Assembly: GCA_965247375.1 (NCBI GenBank)
Contig: CBDFHU010000113.1
Location: 62,001-126,000 of the forward strand
From: Arsenicibacter sp965247375
GTDB taxonomy: Bacteria > Bacteroidota > Bacteroidia > Cytophagales > Spirosomataceae
Direction of reading: 5' to 3'
Length of the DNA: 64,000 nt
Shown here: positions 42,220 through 51,729 of the stretch, piece by piece
Layout of the letters: each line of letters opens with the position of its first letter
Position numbering within the stretch: position 1 is the first letter of the stretch
The notes under the pieces: generated by a model
The model's database searches: none
Told to the model about the DNA's origin: nothing
The model's input: the letters and a program-made list of their open reading frames with translations, nothing else
Position numbers and translations under genes: made by a program

Positions 42220-44118
42220 ATGCTCAACGTCTCCCGGCCGTTCCTGACACGGCTGCTCATCCTGTCCGGCTGTATCAGCACAGCCTGTGCCCAGCAAGCT
42301 CCTATAGTGGAGTGGCAAACCAATGTACCCGAAGCGCCGTGGATTGTATCCTCACAGTTTACGGGTATCCGTTCCGCGCCGAACAGTGAATTTCAGACCA
42401 TTGCCACGCCGCAGTCTGCCAACACAATGACGGTCCGCCTGCTCCCCGATGGTAAGTTTAAGGTAGCACGCGCTCTTCCGCATTTGCCGGGTTCGTACCG
42501 GGGAGACCTGTTGCTCAATGCACAGGATGGCGGTTTTATCGTCAGCGGAACCGTTCGGGAGAACAATGCGCTGGAACGGCCCTTTATCTCGAAACTGGAT
42601 GCCGGCGGCGTTCCGGTCTGGAACAGCACAACCGGACCAATATCATCCGGCATAAGTACATCGCAGGTAGTACAGAAAACATTCGTGCTCGAACGGCCCG
42701 GCTATTACCTGCAATTCAGCAACTATAACACTACTGGTACGCGGACAGCTGTTCGCCGGCATTATGCCAAAAACGGAACCATTATTCCTTTCCGTGTTAC
42801 CAGTCTGGACCGGCTATTGGGCTTTTCCGAAGAGGTGTGGGTCGCTGACATCTGTGAAGCGATAGATGGCGGCATAATCGTGGCCGTTGACAGCTACCTG
42901 AGTAATTCACTGTATAAAATTACAGACTCCGACTCAAGTTATGTACTGATGAACTACGCCGTTCCGCAACGCAACGGATCAATCCGGAAACTGATTCCGA
43001 CACAGGCACGGGACGGGTACTACCTCCTGCATAAACCCTCGTCGGGGGCTGAACGCCTGCTCCGGCTCCGGCCCGACGGCAGCATACAGTGGGTGGTCGA
43101 TCCGGGCCTTTTTGCGGCGGGCCAAACCGCGTTACTGGCCGAACCAAACGGGGTGGTGATTGCCGGTACCACCGGTGGCCAGGTATCGGTGCAGAAAATA
43201 GGCACTACCGGTGACCGGCTCTGGCAAACCGACGTAGCCACCGATACCTTTACGGATATCACCAAAACAGCCGACGGCGGCTATGTGGTGGCCACCAATG
43301 CGTCGCAGTTTATCAAACTCAGTGCAGAACGGTATAGTACTCCGCCGTCATCCACGTTTACGGTGCAAAAACCCACATTTGACTGCCTGACCGGCCGGCT
43401 GGCTATCTACACTTCCGGCGGCAACGGCTCTCCGGTAGAATACCGGATTTTGGGCGTGCGCGACTGGAGTACGGACAATGTCTTTACGATTCCGTCGTGG
43501 CAACGCAACATGACCGGTTTTAATCTGGAAGCCCGTCAAAGCGGAGTTATTTATTCTTATCCGGGATTTATCACGGATTGCGGTGGCTCACCGCCACCTG
43601 CCAGTACTGCCCTGACCTTCACCAACCCCGGCCTTGACTGCCCAACGGGCCGGCTGGTACTCACCACAACCGGCGGCGATGGCTCACCGGTCGACTATCG
43701 CGTGCCGGGCCTTCGCGACTGGGGCAGCAGTCCGGTGTTTATCGTACCCGACTACCAGCGTACCGGTACGACGTTTTCGCTCTATGCCCGGCAGAACGGC
43801 AACGTGATCAACATGACCTATACCGTTACCTGTGGCAGCGGCCGGCTGGCTACCCCTGAAAAGACCGGCAACTGGCATATCGCGGTCATGGGGAATCCGG
43901 TTGTCGATGAGACTTCCGTGACCATCAGCGGTCTGACCGGCAAACAGGCTACTATCCGGCTGACCGATGTATCGGGAAATAGGCAGCAGGAGCGGTCGGT
44001 GCTTATCCGGCAGGACAGCCAGCAGGAGACAGTGCGGGTAACTGGTCCCGCAGGGCTGTACCTGCTTCAGGTGATCAGCGGCGGCCGGCAACAAACGCTC
44101 AAAGTGCTGAAACAATAG
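42220..44118 (+). CDS. T9SS-secreted protein with two tandem domains
   Basis: A 632-residue exported protein with an N-terminal signal peptide (RLLILSGCISTACA). The first 390 residues look like a beta-propeller (repeats such as DGGFIVSGTVRENN and DGGYVVATN). Two copies of an 80-residue domain follow: residues about 388-455 and 470-545, both with TGRL, GSPV, YR, RDW and a closing Cys. The C-terminal 80 residues (VTISGLTGKQATIRLTDVSG, GLYLLQVISGGRQQTLKVL) are a type A type IX secretion signal, so the protein is sent through the outer membrane and is surface-bound or released. The ligand is unknown. Confidence 0.85.
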   Translation: MLNVSRPFLTRLLILSGCISTACAQQAPIVEWQTNVPEAPWIVSSQFTGIRSAPNSEFQTIATPQSANTMTVRLLPDGKFKVARALPHLPGSYRGDLLLNAQDGGFIVSGTVRENNALERPFISKLDAGGVPVWNSTTGPISSGISTSQVVQKTFVLERPGYYLQFSNYNTTGTRTAVRRHYAKNGTIIPFRVTSLDRLLGFSEEVWVADICEAIDGGIIVAVDSYLSNSLYKITDSDSSYVLMNYAVPQRNGSIRKLIPTQARDGYYLLHKPSSGAERLLRLRPDGSIQWVVDPGLFAAGQTALLAEPNGVVIAGTTGGQVSVQKIGTTGDRLWQTDVATDTFTDITKTADGGYVVATNASQFIKLSAERYSTPPSSTFTVQKPTFDCLTGRLAIYTSGGNGSPVEYRILGVRDWSTDNVFTIPSWQRNMTGFNLEARQSGVIYSYPGFITDCGGSPPPASTALTFTNPGLDCPTGRLVLTTTGGDGSPVDYRVPGLRDWGSSPVFIVPDYQRTGTTFSLYARQNGNVINMTYTVTCGSGRLATPEKTGNWHIAVMGNPVVDETSVTISGLTGKQATIRLTDVSGNRQQERSVLIRQDSQQETVRVTGPAGLYLLQVISGGRQQTLKVLKQ

Positions 44119-44271
44119 GAAGGAACTGGTCCTGTCCTGCAAAACCGCTGAAAGTACCGTATTATCAGCGATTCATACCGCGATCTGTAAGCCCGTAAGG
44201 CGCACCTTTGTTCAGGAAAAGCGGCGGAGTTTCTCACCCGCAGGCACCTCAAACCAATAAACGCCAAAGTT

Positions 44272-45096
44272 ATGCCTACGTTAAAACTGAAAGACGGTAC
44301 CGAGCTTTTTTACAAGGACTGGGGCACCGGTCAGCCACTGGTATTTCACCACGGATGGCCCCTGTCGAGCGACGACTGGGATGCCCAGCTGATGTTCTTC
44401 CTGCAACATGGCTACCGGGTCATCGCCCATGACCGCCGCGGACATGGCCGTACGACGCAAACCACCGACGGGCACGACATCGACACCTACGCCGCCGATA
44501 CTGCCGAACTGGTTGAATTTCTCGGCCTGAAAGATGCCGTTCACATCGGTCACTCTACGGGCGGCGGAGTAGTAGCCCGCTACACGGCTAAATACGGTCA
44601 GGGCTTAGTTGCCAAAGCCGTTCTGATCAGTGCGGTAACGCCGTTGATGGTACAGAATGAGAGCAACCCGGACGGTGTACCAATGGCTGTTTTTGACGAC
44701 ATCCGTGAGAATACCGCGACGCGTCGTCAGCAGTATTTCCACGAGTTCACGATCCCCTTCTACGGCTACAACCGGCCGGGTGCTACCGAGTTGCCCGGCA
44801 TCCGGAACAACTGGTGGCGGCAGGGTATGATGGGCGGCATCAATGCCCACTATTATGGCATCAAAGCCTTCTCGGAAACCGATTTCACCGAAGACCTGAA
44901 AAGCATTGATGTGCCGGTGCTGGTGCTCCACGGCGAAGATGATCAGATTGTGCCGATTGACATTACAGCGCGGAAAGCGGTTAAGCTGCTTAAAAACGGC
45001 AGTCTGATTACCTATCCGGGCTTCCCGCACGGTATGCCAACCACCGAAGCCGCCACGATCAATGCCGACCTGCTGGCGTTTATCCAGTCGGCTTAA
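44272..45096 (+). CDS. Alpha/beta hydrolase, non-haem chloroperoxidase-like
   Basis: A 274-residue cytoplasmic hydrolase without signal peptide. The oxyanion HHGWP, the nucleophile Ser95 in GHSTGGG, the acid in HGEDDQIVP and His in FPHGMP match the bacterial non-haem haloperoxidase/esterase family (starting MPTLKLKDGTELFYKDWG). The natural role is probably esterase or perhydrolase activity. It is monocistronic and ends in a strong terminator. Confidence 0.9.
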   Translation: MPTLKLKDGTELFYKDWGTGQPLVFHHGWPLSSDDWDAQLMFFLQHGYRVIAHDRRGHGRTTQTTDGHDIDTYAADTAELVEFLGLKDAVHIGHSTGGGVVARYTAKYGQGLVAKAVLISAVTPLMVQNESNPDGVPMAVFDDIRENTATRRQQYFHEFTIPFYGYNRPGATELPGIRNNWWRQGMMGGINAHYYGIKAFSETDFTEDLKSIDVPVLVLHGEDDQIVPIDITARKAVKLLKNGSLITYPGFPHGMPTTEAATINADLLAFIQSA

Positions 45097-45111
45097 CAGG
45101 CCCGTATATAC

Positions 45112-45158
45112 AAACAAGCCCATATCCGGCGTTAATCCGGCCGGATATGGGCTTGTTT
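45112..45158 (+). terminator. Strong terminator after the chloroperoxidase-like gene
   Basis: An 18-bp perfect stem: AAACAAGCCCATATCCGG (45112-45129) pairs with 45141-45158 around an 11-base loop. The distal arm ends in GGGCTTGTTT, giving the T-rich end. Confidence 0.85.
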
Positions 45159-45255
45159 GTTAAACAGCATTGAGCCCACTCCGGAAAAACACCCGTATAT
45201 CAGCCCAAATGCCTTGTCTATCGGAAACAGATGGGCTTACCGGCGATCAATATGC

Positions 45256-45263
45256 TATGTTTG
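45256..45263 (+). promoter_or_regulatory. -7 box of the DUF2306 gene
   Basis: TATGTTTG matches TAnnTTTG exactly, 28 bases before the chosen ATG. It supports the downstream start over the upstream one at 45231. Confidence 0.5.
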
Positions 45264-45290
45264 GGTATACATTTACGCATCCATAGCGCC

Positions 45291-45755
45291 ATGATACACT
45301 CGACAACAGGTCTTATCCACGTGATTTTTGCCGTAATCGCCATGCTGGCAGGCGGTCTGGTCATTGCATTGCCCAAACGGGGTACACTGCACCGGCGCGT
45401 CGGCTATGTGTATGTCTTCAGTATGCTGCTTACCAACGGCAGCGCGTTCCTCATTTATCGGTTGTTCGGCCAATTCGGGCCGTTCCATGCCCTGGCTATT
45501 TTCAGTACCCTGACCATCATAGGTGGCTTTGTGCCGGCGCTTTTCCGGAAACGGGTGAAAAACTGGCTGCACTGGCACTATTACTTCATGAACTGGTCGA
45601 TAGTCGGACTGTATGCCGCTTTCTGGGCCGAGCTGACCACCCGCACGCTGCCGATGGGCCGCTTCTGGGTCCTGGTGCTGATGGCAACGGCCATCACTAC
45701 CGGTCTGGGCTCGTTCTTTATCCGGAAACACGCTAAACGATTGATCGGGGGCTGA
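45291..45755 (+). CDS. DUF2306 family membrane protein
   Basis: A 154-residue inner-membrane protein with four helices (LIHVIFAVIAMLAGGLVIAL, GYVYVFSMLLTNGSAFLIY, ALAIFSTLTIIGGFVPALF, and WVLVLMATAITTGLGSFFI). Conserved histidines HRRVGYVYVF and HWHYYFMNWS fit DUF2306, whose role is unknown. The ATG at 45291 is preferred since a -7 box lies between it and the upstream alternative at 45231. Confidence 0.8.
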   Translation: MIHSTTGLIHVIFAVIAMLAGGLVIALPKRGTLHRRVGYVYVFSMLLTNGSAFLIYRLFGQFGPFHALAIFSTLTIIGGFVPALFRKRVKNWLHWHYYFMNWSIVGLYAAFWAELTTRTLPMGRFWVLVLMATAITTGLGSFFIRKHAKRLIGG

Positions 45756-45862
45756 TCATGGCAGCAGGAGACGCTATCCCCGGACCGTTAAATCAGGTTA
45801 GTAGTAGCTCAGCACACTTTTGTATACATTTAAACGGAAATAATAAACACACTATTCCTTCT

Positions 45863-46593
45863 ATGTTCCGTTTCATTTGCTGCGCCGTCCTCTTACTGGC
45901 CTTCTCGTGCCATAAACCAGACCAGGACACGAATCGCTCCCGAATACCCGGACTGGTATACGGTCAAGGCTCCGATCGATGAAGAAATTTTTGGGGTATG
46001 GGGCGACTACGATAAAACGCTGTTGATTTCGACCATCACCTCCGTTTTCCGCTCGACCGATCAGGGCAAAAACTGGCAGAAAGTGACTCAGCCGACAGCA
46101 TCCGTATTTGGGTTTGTAATGTACAGAGACACATTGTTTGCGTTTGACGGGCTGGTTACGCGAAACGGTCTGACACAATCGCTGAGCAATGCAGCCAGAT
46201 TCAGCATTGATGACGGGGCAACGTGGCAGCTCTATCGCCGGTACAATCCTGACCTTGACGCATTTGAGAAGGCATCTCCTTCTCCCCTCGCCATCAGTCC
46301 GGTCAAATCAGCGGCCGGAACAGAATATACCATTAACCGTGTCTATTTAGACCCACCGACGCCAATCGACCCGCCGTTTTGAAACACCAGGCATTATTAC
46401 CCAAACCGGCCGGCGTATTGACCTTCCTCAGTTGCATCAGCTGCGGGGTCTTTACCTTGATTCGCAGCAGCGGTTATACATTACGGGTACCGATGCCGTC
46501 TGCGGGAGAGGACATTCCGGCGAAAACTTTTTTTTCTGTAACAGCAAGTCGGGGCGGGGCGTCGTGTATATCTCAAAACGCCCGCAACCGTAA
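45863..46593 (+). pseudogene. Lipoprotein with Asp-box repeats, broken by two frameshifts
   Basis: The reading frame begins with a lipoprotein signal (MFRFICCAVLLLAFSCHK) and would encode 242 residues if two single bases were removed. The first shift is at CCC 45939-45941: removing one C joins DTNRS to EYPDWYTVKAPIDEEIFG. The second is at TTTT 46377-46380: removing one T turns the stop after DPPTPIDPPF into ETPGIITQTGRRIDLP, running to the TAA at 46591. Asp-box-like motifs STDQGKNW and SIDDGATW suggest a sialidase/BNR-like propeller. Both shifts are +1 in homopolymers, so sequencing error is as likely as decay. Confidence 0.75.
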
Positions 46594-46606
46594 CGGAAGC
46601 GCCTGA

Positions 46607-47528
46607 TTACTCTTTCGGAAAATATACCCGTACCTCCGGATGCATACTATACAACCGGTACCGCGCCCCGTCATTGACCAGAATACTGCTTGACGCATTG
46701 TTGCCCATAATCGGGTTGCCCGGGTATTTCTTCCAGTGGATGAGGTCGGTTTGAGACCGCCACGTTGACCGACCATTCGCGCCAGTCCTTAAACGCACTG
46801 GCGTGGTAATACGCATAATACCGGCCCTTGTACCGGACGATCTGATTCATGGCCACGGCAAAGCGGTCGTAGTCGTCCGGGCCTTTGCCGAGCACCGGTT
46901 CGTCCTGCACGTTGGTCCATGTTTTCAGGTCGGTCGATGTCGCCAGCCAGACGGCTTCATCGTTCCGTTCGTAGAAGAGATACCAGCGTTTTCCTTCTTT
47001 CCAGAGCGTTGGGGTACCATACGGGCCTTTGCTGAGCGGTTGCCCGTTTTTGTAGCGGATGTCAATGGCTCCCTGATCCTGCCAGTGAATCCGGTCGGCA
47101 GAGGTGAGCAGATGAGCAATGTCGTCGCGGCTTTCGGCAGCCATGTAATACGTGTTCCCGTCTTTCAGGACGCACATATCTTCGACCCAAAGCCCCTGAT
47201 GAATCGGGTTGGCCGGATAACGGGTCCAGTGCAGCCCGTCGGCCGAAGTGGCATAGCCTAACAGTTTGGTTTTGTCGTCGCTGTCTTTCCGGTAGCCCGT
47301 ATACCACAAGTGGTACGTATTGCCTTCGTGCAGGATGTAGCCCCGTTCGCGGATGGTCTGGTCCCAGGTTGCCGGTTCGCCGGTGCCCGTAAAGACCGGA
47401 TTGCCGGTGTAGGGCGTAAACGACACCATGGCGGCCGGGAATTCAGCATCAGCCGTAGTAAGAACAGGCATCCGGAAAGCGCCGGCCACGAGGCAAAGCC
47501 CCGATACCAGCAAAAGCGGTAGTTTCAT
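46607..47528 (-). pseudogene. Glycoside hydrolase of the five-bladed propeller type, one frameshift
   Basis: From the ATG at 47528 a signal peptide (LLLVSGLCLVAGAF) leads into a GH43/GH32-like propeller: YTGNPVFTGTGEPATWDQ, YHLWYTGYRKDSDDK, WVEDMCVLKDGNTYYM, WYLFYERNDEAVWLATS. The frame goes out at 46750-46752, where AAA on the coding strand reads as AA in the repaired version; this restores VAVSTDLIHWKKYPGNPI and runs to the TAA at 46607, for 306 residues in total. Unrepaired, the product ends at 46671 with an unrelated tail. Either a recent pseudogene or a consensus error. It would act on a polysaccharide in the periplasm. Confidence 0.8.
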
Positions 47529-47620
47529 AACGGTTTCCCCAAAAGGGTTATTTACAGCATTCAGCGTAAGATAACCATAATACGGGGCAAAACCGGCAAA
47601 AGGCTAGTCGGTAACGGACA

Positions 47621-47692
47621 AAACGGGCACCGGTATCCGAACCGCAGGCAGGTGACCAGTCCTGCCCGTTATCCGGACGACGATGCCCGTTT
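47621..47692 (-). terminator. Possible terminator of the lipoprotein gene
   Basis: AAACGGGCA (47621-47629) pairs with TGCCCGTTT (47684-47692), enclosing a further hairpin-forming region. On the minus strand it ends TTTTGTCC. The long loop makes this uncertain. Confidence 0.4.
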
Positions 47693-47695
47693 CCT

Positions 47696-48121
47696 TTATT
47701 TTTTCAGGGTAATGACCATATCCTGATCATTCGTATCCGAGACTTTGATTGAAATCTGGCCGTTACCGCCTTTCCCGAAACTATCGCCGTCCTTCACCAG
47801 ATTTACCTCGCCATTGCCGGCATCAGTCACCGACACGCCGCCGACGTTGCCTTGCAGAAACTCGCCGTTGTCTTTGGTGGTAATATTGAGATCAATTCCG
47901 ACCGAGGTCTCCGACTCGCGCACTACCTTCAGGCCACCTTTCAGGTTGGTCTGTACGGCCGGGTACGTTTTACCGCCGGTTTCGATACTTGAAATCGTGT
48001 AGGAGCCCGTTACGCGGGCCGAAAGTTCCGGCGACGGATCAGCTTCTTTTTTACAGCCGGTCAGAGCGGCAATGCATACCATGGCCGTTACGGCCGCACG
48101 GGTAAAGTAATGTGCTTTCAT
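47696..48121 (-). CDS. Small lipoprotein of unknown function
   Basis: A 141-residue protein starting at the ATG at 48121 with a lipoprotein signal (VTAMVCIAALTGCKKEADPS, lipobox LTGC). A longer frame runs 22 codons upstream but lacks signal character. The mature part is rich in Gly, Asp and Thr with strand-like segments (GSYTISSIETGGKTYPAV, NGQISIKVSDTNDQDMVIT), compatible with a small beta-barrel or lipocalin-like fold. I do not recognise the family. Confidence 0.7.
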   Translation of the reverse strand: MKAHYFTRAAVTAMVCIAALTGCKKEADPSPELSARVTGSYTISSIETGGKTYPAVQTNLKGGLKVVRESETSVGIDLNITTKDNGEFLQGNVGGVSVTDAGNGEVNLVKDGDSFGKGGNGQISIKVSDTNDQDMVITLKK

Positions 48122-48256
48122 GTTCAAGTAGTTGTTGTTTGCTGACACAAAGTTGATACACAGCACCCGATCGCCGAACGCTGTCATCCGCCAACTGACA
48201 AAAGCAAAGCCTGAGGTGTTGTTTTAGCCTCTTTAACCGGATCGGGCGTATTTGTT

Positions 48257-48264
48257 TATATTTG
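48257..48264 (+). promoter_or_regulatory. -7 box directly before the LD-carboxypeptidase gene
   Basis: TATATTTG matches the -7 consensus exactly and ends four bases before the ATG at 48269. Transcription would begin at about the start codon itself. Confidence 0.5.
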
Positions 48265-48268
48265 CCTT

Positions 48269-49291
48269 ATGTCAACTCGCCGTTCGTTCCTCAAACTCGC
48301 CTCACTGGCTCCTGCCTTCGGTCTGCCAGCGCTGTCTGCCGATACCCTCAAACCAAGCCGCCTGAAACCGGGCGATACCATCGGGCTGTTTTGTCCGGCG
48401 GCTCCGGCCTACAGCCGCGAGGAGGTGCAGATTGCGATCGAATCGTTGCAGGCGCTGGGGTTTAAAACACGGCTGGGGGCACACTTCTACGAACGGTACG
48501 GCTATCTGGCCGGACGGGATGCCGACCGCGCCGCCGACCTGAACGCCTTTTTTGCCGATCCCGACATCAAGGGAGTCGTTGCGATGCACGGCGGCTGGGG
48601 CTGTGCGCGTCTGTTGCCGCTGCTCGACTATGCCGCTATCCGGCGCAACCCGAAACCACTCGTCGGCTACAGCGATATTACGGCGCTGCTGCTGGGGATT
48701 CACGCCAAAACCGGCCTGATTACGTTTCACGGGCCGGTGGGGTCGGCAACGTGGAATGCGTATACCGTCGGCTGGTTCCGGCGGGTACTGATGGATGGCG
48801 AGGCCGTCACGATGCAGAACCCGACCGAAAAAGGTGACAATCTCGTTCAGGTCTCCGACCGCATCACCACCCTGACGGCGGGTACGGCCCGCGGACGCCT
48901 GCTGGGCGGCAACCTGACCGTACTGAGCCACCTGATCGGCTCAGCCTACCTGCCCGACTGGAAAAACGCCATTCTGTTTATTGAAGATATCGGTGAAGAT
49001 GTGTACCGAATGGACCGGATGCTGACGCAGCTGAAACTGGCCGGCATTCTGGATCAGATCAGCGGCTTTGTGTTCGGGAAGTGTACCAAATGCGACCCCG
49101 GCAGCGGCGGTTACGGCTCACTGACGATGGAAGATATTTTTGCCGACCACATTACCCCGCTTGGCAAACCGGCTTTCAGCGGTGCCATGATCGGGCATAT
49201 TAAAGATAAATTTACGGTTCCGGTCGGGCTGGAAGCCGAGATAGATGCCGGCAAAGGCACCATCCGGCTGCTGGAACCTGCCGTGCGGTAG
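48269..49291 (+). CDS. LD-carboxypeptidase (S66, muramoyltetrapeptide carboxypeptidase), Tat-type signal
   Basis: A 340-residue peptidase that removes the terminal D-Ala from peptidoglycan tetrapeptides. The N-terminus STRRSFLKLASLAPAFGL is a twin-arginine-like leader, unlike cytoplasmic E. coli LdcA. Family blocks are LKPGDTIGLFCPAAP, the nucleophile Ser135 in GYSDITALL, the Glu in FIEDIGEDVYRMDRML and His in GAMIGHIKDK. It would act in the periplasm on recycled or nascent peptides. A -7 promoter box lies only four bases upstream of the ATG. Confidence 0.9.
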   Translation: MSTRRSFLKLASLAPAFGLPALSADTLKPSRLKPGDTIGLFCPAAPAYSREEVQIAIESLQALGFKTRLGAHFYERYGYLAGRDADRAADLNAFFADPDIKGVVAMHGGWGCARLLPLLDYAAIRRNPKPLVGYSDITALLLGIHAKTGLITFHGPVGSATWNAYTVGWFRRVLMDGEAVTMQNPTEKGDNLVQVSDRITTLTAGTARGRLLGGNLTVLSHLIGSAYLPDWKNAILFIEDIGEDVYRMDRMLTQLKLAGILDQISGFVFGKCTKCDPGSGGYGSLTMEDIFADHITPLGKPAFSGAMIGHIKDKFTVPVGLEAEIDAGKGTIRLLEPAVR

Positions 49292-49294
49292 GCA

Positions 49295-51706
49295 TTACTG
49301 CCCGGTCCGGATCAGGGAAATTTCGGTCAGTTGCAAGCCACGTTCGCCCGCCTTGCAGTTCCATTCAAAAACGACCTTACCGTTTTTAACAGCGCCCGCC
49401 GGTACGTCAAATTCATATTCCGGCTGCACACCGGCTTTTACGTAGTCGTGTATCAGGATATTATCCGACGTTTTCATACGGATATTCGACTTAAACCGAC
49501 CGGTATAGACAACCCGCACCTTGTAGGTAGCCTTGGGGTCAAGCTGATCGTAGGCTACCCGCAGCACGTTCTCATACAGCACTTCCATCTGGGTATACCA
49601 CGCTTTCGGCGCTACCGGAACCGGCGTTGACACACCGGGAAACGTCCGGTAATGGTCTTTGCCGGGCAGGGTCACGGTATAGCTTACCCGTGGCGACCGC
49701 AGACTGCCGGGGTCCTCTGTGCGGGGCAGTTGACCGGCCACCCGCCGCCGGCTGACCGGATTCGCGAAGTGGTCATACAGTCCGCCTGTGCCGGGATAAG
49801 TCCGGCGGAGGAGTTTGTCCAGTTCCTTTTGCGCGGCGGCCTCCTCCATTTCCGCTGCTTTTTCCAGCGTAGTGAGCAGCCAGGGCGCATCATTGAGCGG
49901 ATAATCGAGGTAATCGATGAAGTTCCCGCGCCCCGGCATGGCCCCGTGTTTCGCGACGGTCAGCTGTGCACCGATACTTCGGTACAACGAATCGGCCAGA
50001 GCCAGACACCGCGCTTTCAGCGGTGCGGCCACCGGCTTGTTCCAGGCATTACCAAGTATCGTCATCGCCTTCCGGGCTCGTATAGATGCACGCTCTCCAG
50101 GGGCCGCTAATGCCTCATACGCCTGCCGCTCCAGGCTGGTTTCGTAGATGGCCCGCTCGCGGATGTAGGCATCAAAATACGCCCGGATTACCCCCATCTG
50201 AAACCGCGGATTGGCCAGCAGCGACGGCGGGACTTTTTGCTCCATAGCCTGCCAGCGTGTCAGCGTACGGTCGATCTGTTCAGCCGCCAGTACCGGCCCT
50301 TTCACATTTTGCTCAAGGGCAGCCAGCGCCAGGGCACCTTCCGACGCCAGCGCAGGGCCGAAAAACAACCGGCTGTAATCGGCCAGCGTCTCGCGGGGAT
50401 CGGTTTCAGGGTTCCAGTCCTGATCACTCCAGATAAACTTATTCACATCGTCGTTGGTCCCTTCGGAGTAGCTGATGCTGCCGATGCAGTACGGTGCCAC
50501 CGCATTGTGAAAGAGCTTCTGATCAACCGGCCGGGGGTTGATGGCTTCGCGTCCCAGCGTCATGGCCCAGGCCGGGTCCCAGTCAGGTTCGGGATACTGG
50601 CAGGCAATGGAATGGGTGATGTCGGGATAATTCCGGATCGGGATGGAGGGTTTAACAATCTTCCGGATCTGCTCGATGGGCACCTTCACCCACGGCCCGA
50701 ACACGATCCCGCCCAGCCACGGATACCCGCTGTTGACGTGTTTAAAAAACGCATCGAACCAGGCTTTTTCCGGTTTGAACGATTGGGGCGAAACCCAGAT
50801 TTTCGCCTTTGGATGGTACTTTTTCAGCACTACAGCGACTTTCCCGAGCCACGTAAACAGCTCATCCGGCTCCAGTTCGCCGGGATCACCGCCCGGAACG
50901 AAAATAGCGTCAATCCGGGGTACGTTCCGGAACACCTGCTCCCTGGCCAGCAACTCCCGCCGGACTTTAGCAGGGTCCGAAAAGTCCTTCCCGATATTCG
51001 GGTACCACATCCAGCAATCCAGCCCGTATTTCATACAGATTTTCGACTGCGCGGTCACCATCTCCATGGCAGGCAGTTTCATGTGGCGGCTGGTCGAGTC
51101 GTCGTCAGTCCCCGACGGCATAATTTCAATGCTGTTGACCCCGAACAGCGCCAGTTCGCGGATGTACTGATCAAAGTCCGCCACCGTAAAGGCATCGTAC
51201 GAATTGGTTTTGGGCCGGTAGCCCAGCTGATGCCCCCGGACTTTGTAGTGCGGGCTTGACGCCAGGGCCAACGGCTGCGGAACAACCATCCGTCCGCCGG
51301 TCATTTCGGCTTTCCGCAGCAGACGGCCAATGCCATACAGTAGTCCACGGGCATCTTTCCCTTCGATGGCAACCCCGTCGGGCAGGGTCACTATCCGGAA
51401 ACCCTCCGCAGCGGGTGCCGGTAACTGATCGAGTGCTTTCCGCTGCGCCGCCGGTAACTGTCCCCGGGTCTTTTCCAGGGCCAAAAATACGTTGGTTCCG
51501 GCAGTGGCCTTACCCCCGGCCGACACCGGCAACAGTATTCCGGTCCGGCGGGCCACTTCTTCCTGCAACACGGTGATACTTTGGGTAATCCGGGGCTCAC
51601 TACCGGCCACATTGCAGATGCCGGCGCGGGAAAGATCAACCTGCGCCAGCACCTGACTGACATCAAAAAGAATACAGAACAATACGAAAACAGCAAACGC
51701 TCTCAT
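49295..51706 (-). CDS. Glycoside hydrolase with GH20/GH67-type N-terminal domain, in the SusCD locus
   Basis: An 803-residue exported protein starting at the ATG at 51706 (RAFAVFVLFCILFDVSQVLA signal peptide). The N-terminal domain has FRIVTLPDGVAIEGKDARG followed by LLYGIGRLLRKAE, the zincin-like fold that precedes GH20 and GH67 barrels. A TIM barrel follows: YKVRGHQLGYRPKTNSYD, FGVNSIEIMPSG, YGLDCWMWYPN, DAIFVPGGDPGE. The C-terminal 150 residues look like a beta-sandwich. Candidate substrates are glucuronides or N-acetylhexosaminides, but I cannot choose. It is the last gene of the fecR-susC-susD operon, so its substrate is probably what SusCD imports. Confidence 0.75.
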   Translation of the reverse strand: MRAFAVFVLFCILFDVSQVLAQVDLSRAGICNVAGSEPRITQSITVLQEEVARRTGILLPVSAGGKATAGTNVFLALEKTRGQLPAAQRKALDQLPAPAAEGFRIVTLPDGVAIEGKDARGLLYGIGRLLRKAEMTGGRMVVPQPLALASSPHYKVRGHQLGYRPKTNSYDAFTVADFDQYIRELALFGVNSIEIMPSGTDDDSTSRHMKLPAMEMVTAQSKICMKYGLDCWMWYPNIGKDFSDPAKVRRELLAREQVFRNVPRIDAIFVPGGDPGELEPDELFTWLGKVAVVLKKYHPKAKIWVSPQSFKPEKAWFDAFFKHVNSGYPWLGGIVFGPWVKVPIEQIRKIVKPSIPIRNYPDITHSIACQYPEPDWDPAWAMTLGREAINPRPVDQKLFHNAVAPYCIGSISYSEGTNDDVNKFIWSDQDWNPETDPRETLADYSRLFFGPALASEGALALAALEQNVKGPVLAAEQIDRTLTRWQAMEQKVPPSLLANPRFQMGVIRAYFDAYIRERAIYETSLERQAYEALAAPGERASIRARKAMTILGNAWNKPVAAPLKARCLALADSLYRSIGAQLTVAKHGAMPGRGNFIDYLDYPLNDAPWLLTTLEKAAEMEEAAAQKELDKLLRRTYPGTGGLYDHFANPVSRRRVAGQLPRTEDPGSLRSPRVSYTVTLPGKDHYRTFPGVSTPVPVAPKAWYTQMEVLYENVLRVAYDQLDPKATYKVRVVYTGRFKSNIRMKTSDNILIHDYVKAGVQPEYEFDVPAGAVKNGKVVFEWNCKAGERGLQLTEISLIRTGQ

Positions 51707-51729
51707 TACGGACTCCGGCTTTAATTCGT

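Noticed and set aside
46379..46606. Separate small gene of 75 codons
   Set aside because: The neighbouring frame over the same bases continues the upstream lipoprotein after one base is removed, with better protein character.
50237..51259. Plus-strand frame of 340 codons opposite the glycoside hydrolase gene
   Set aside because: Arg/His/Pro-rich translation with no motif, typical of an antisense shadow in GC-rich DNA.
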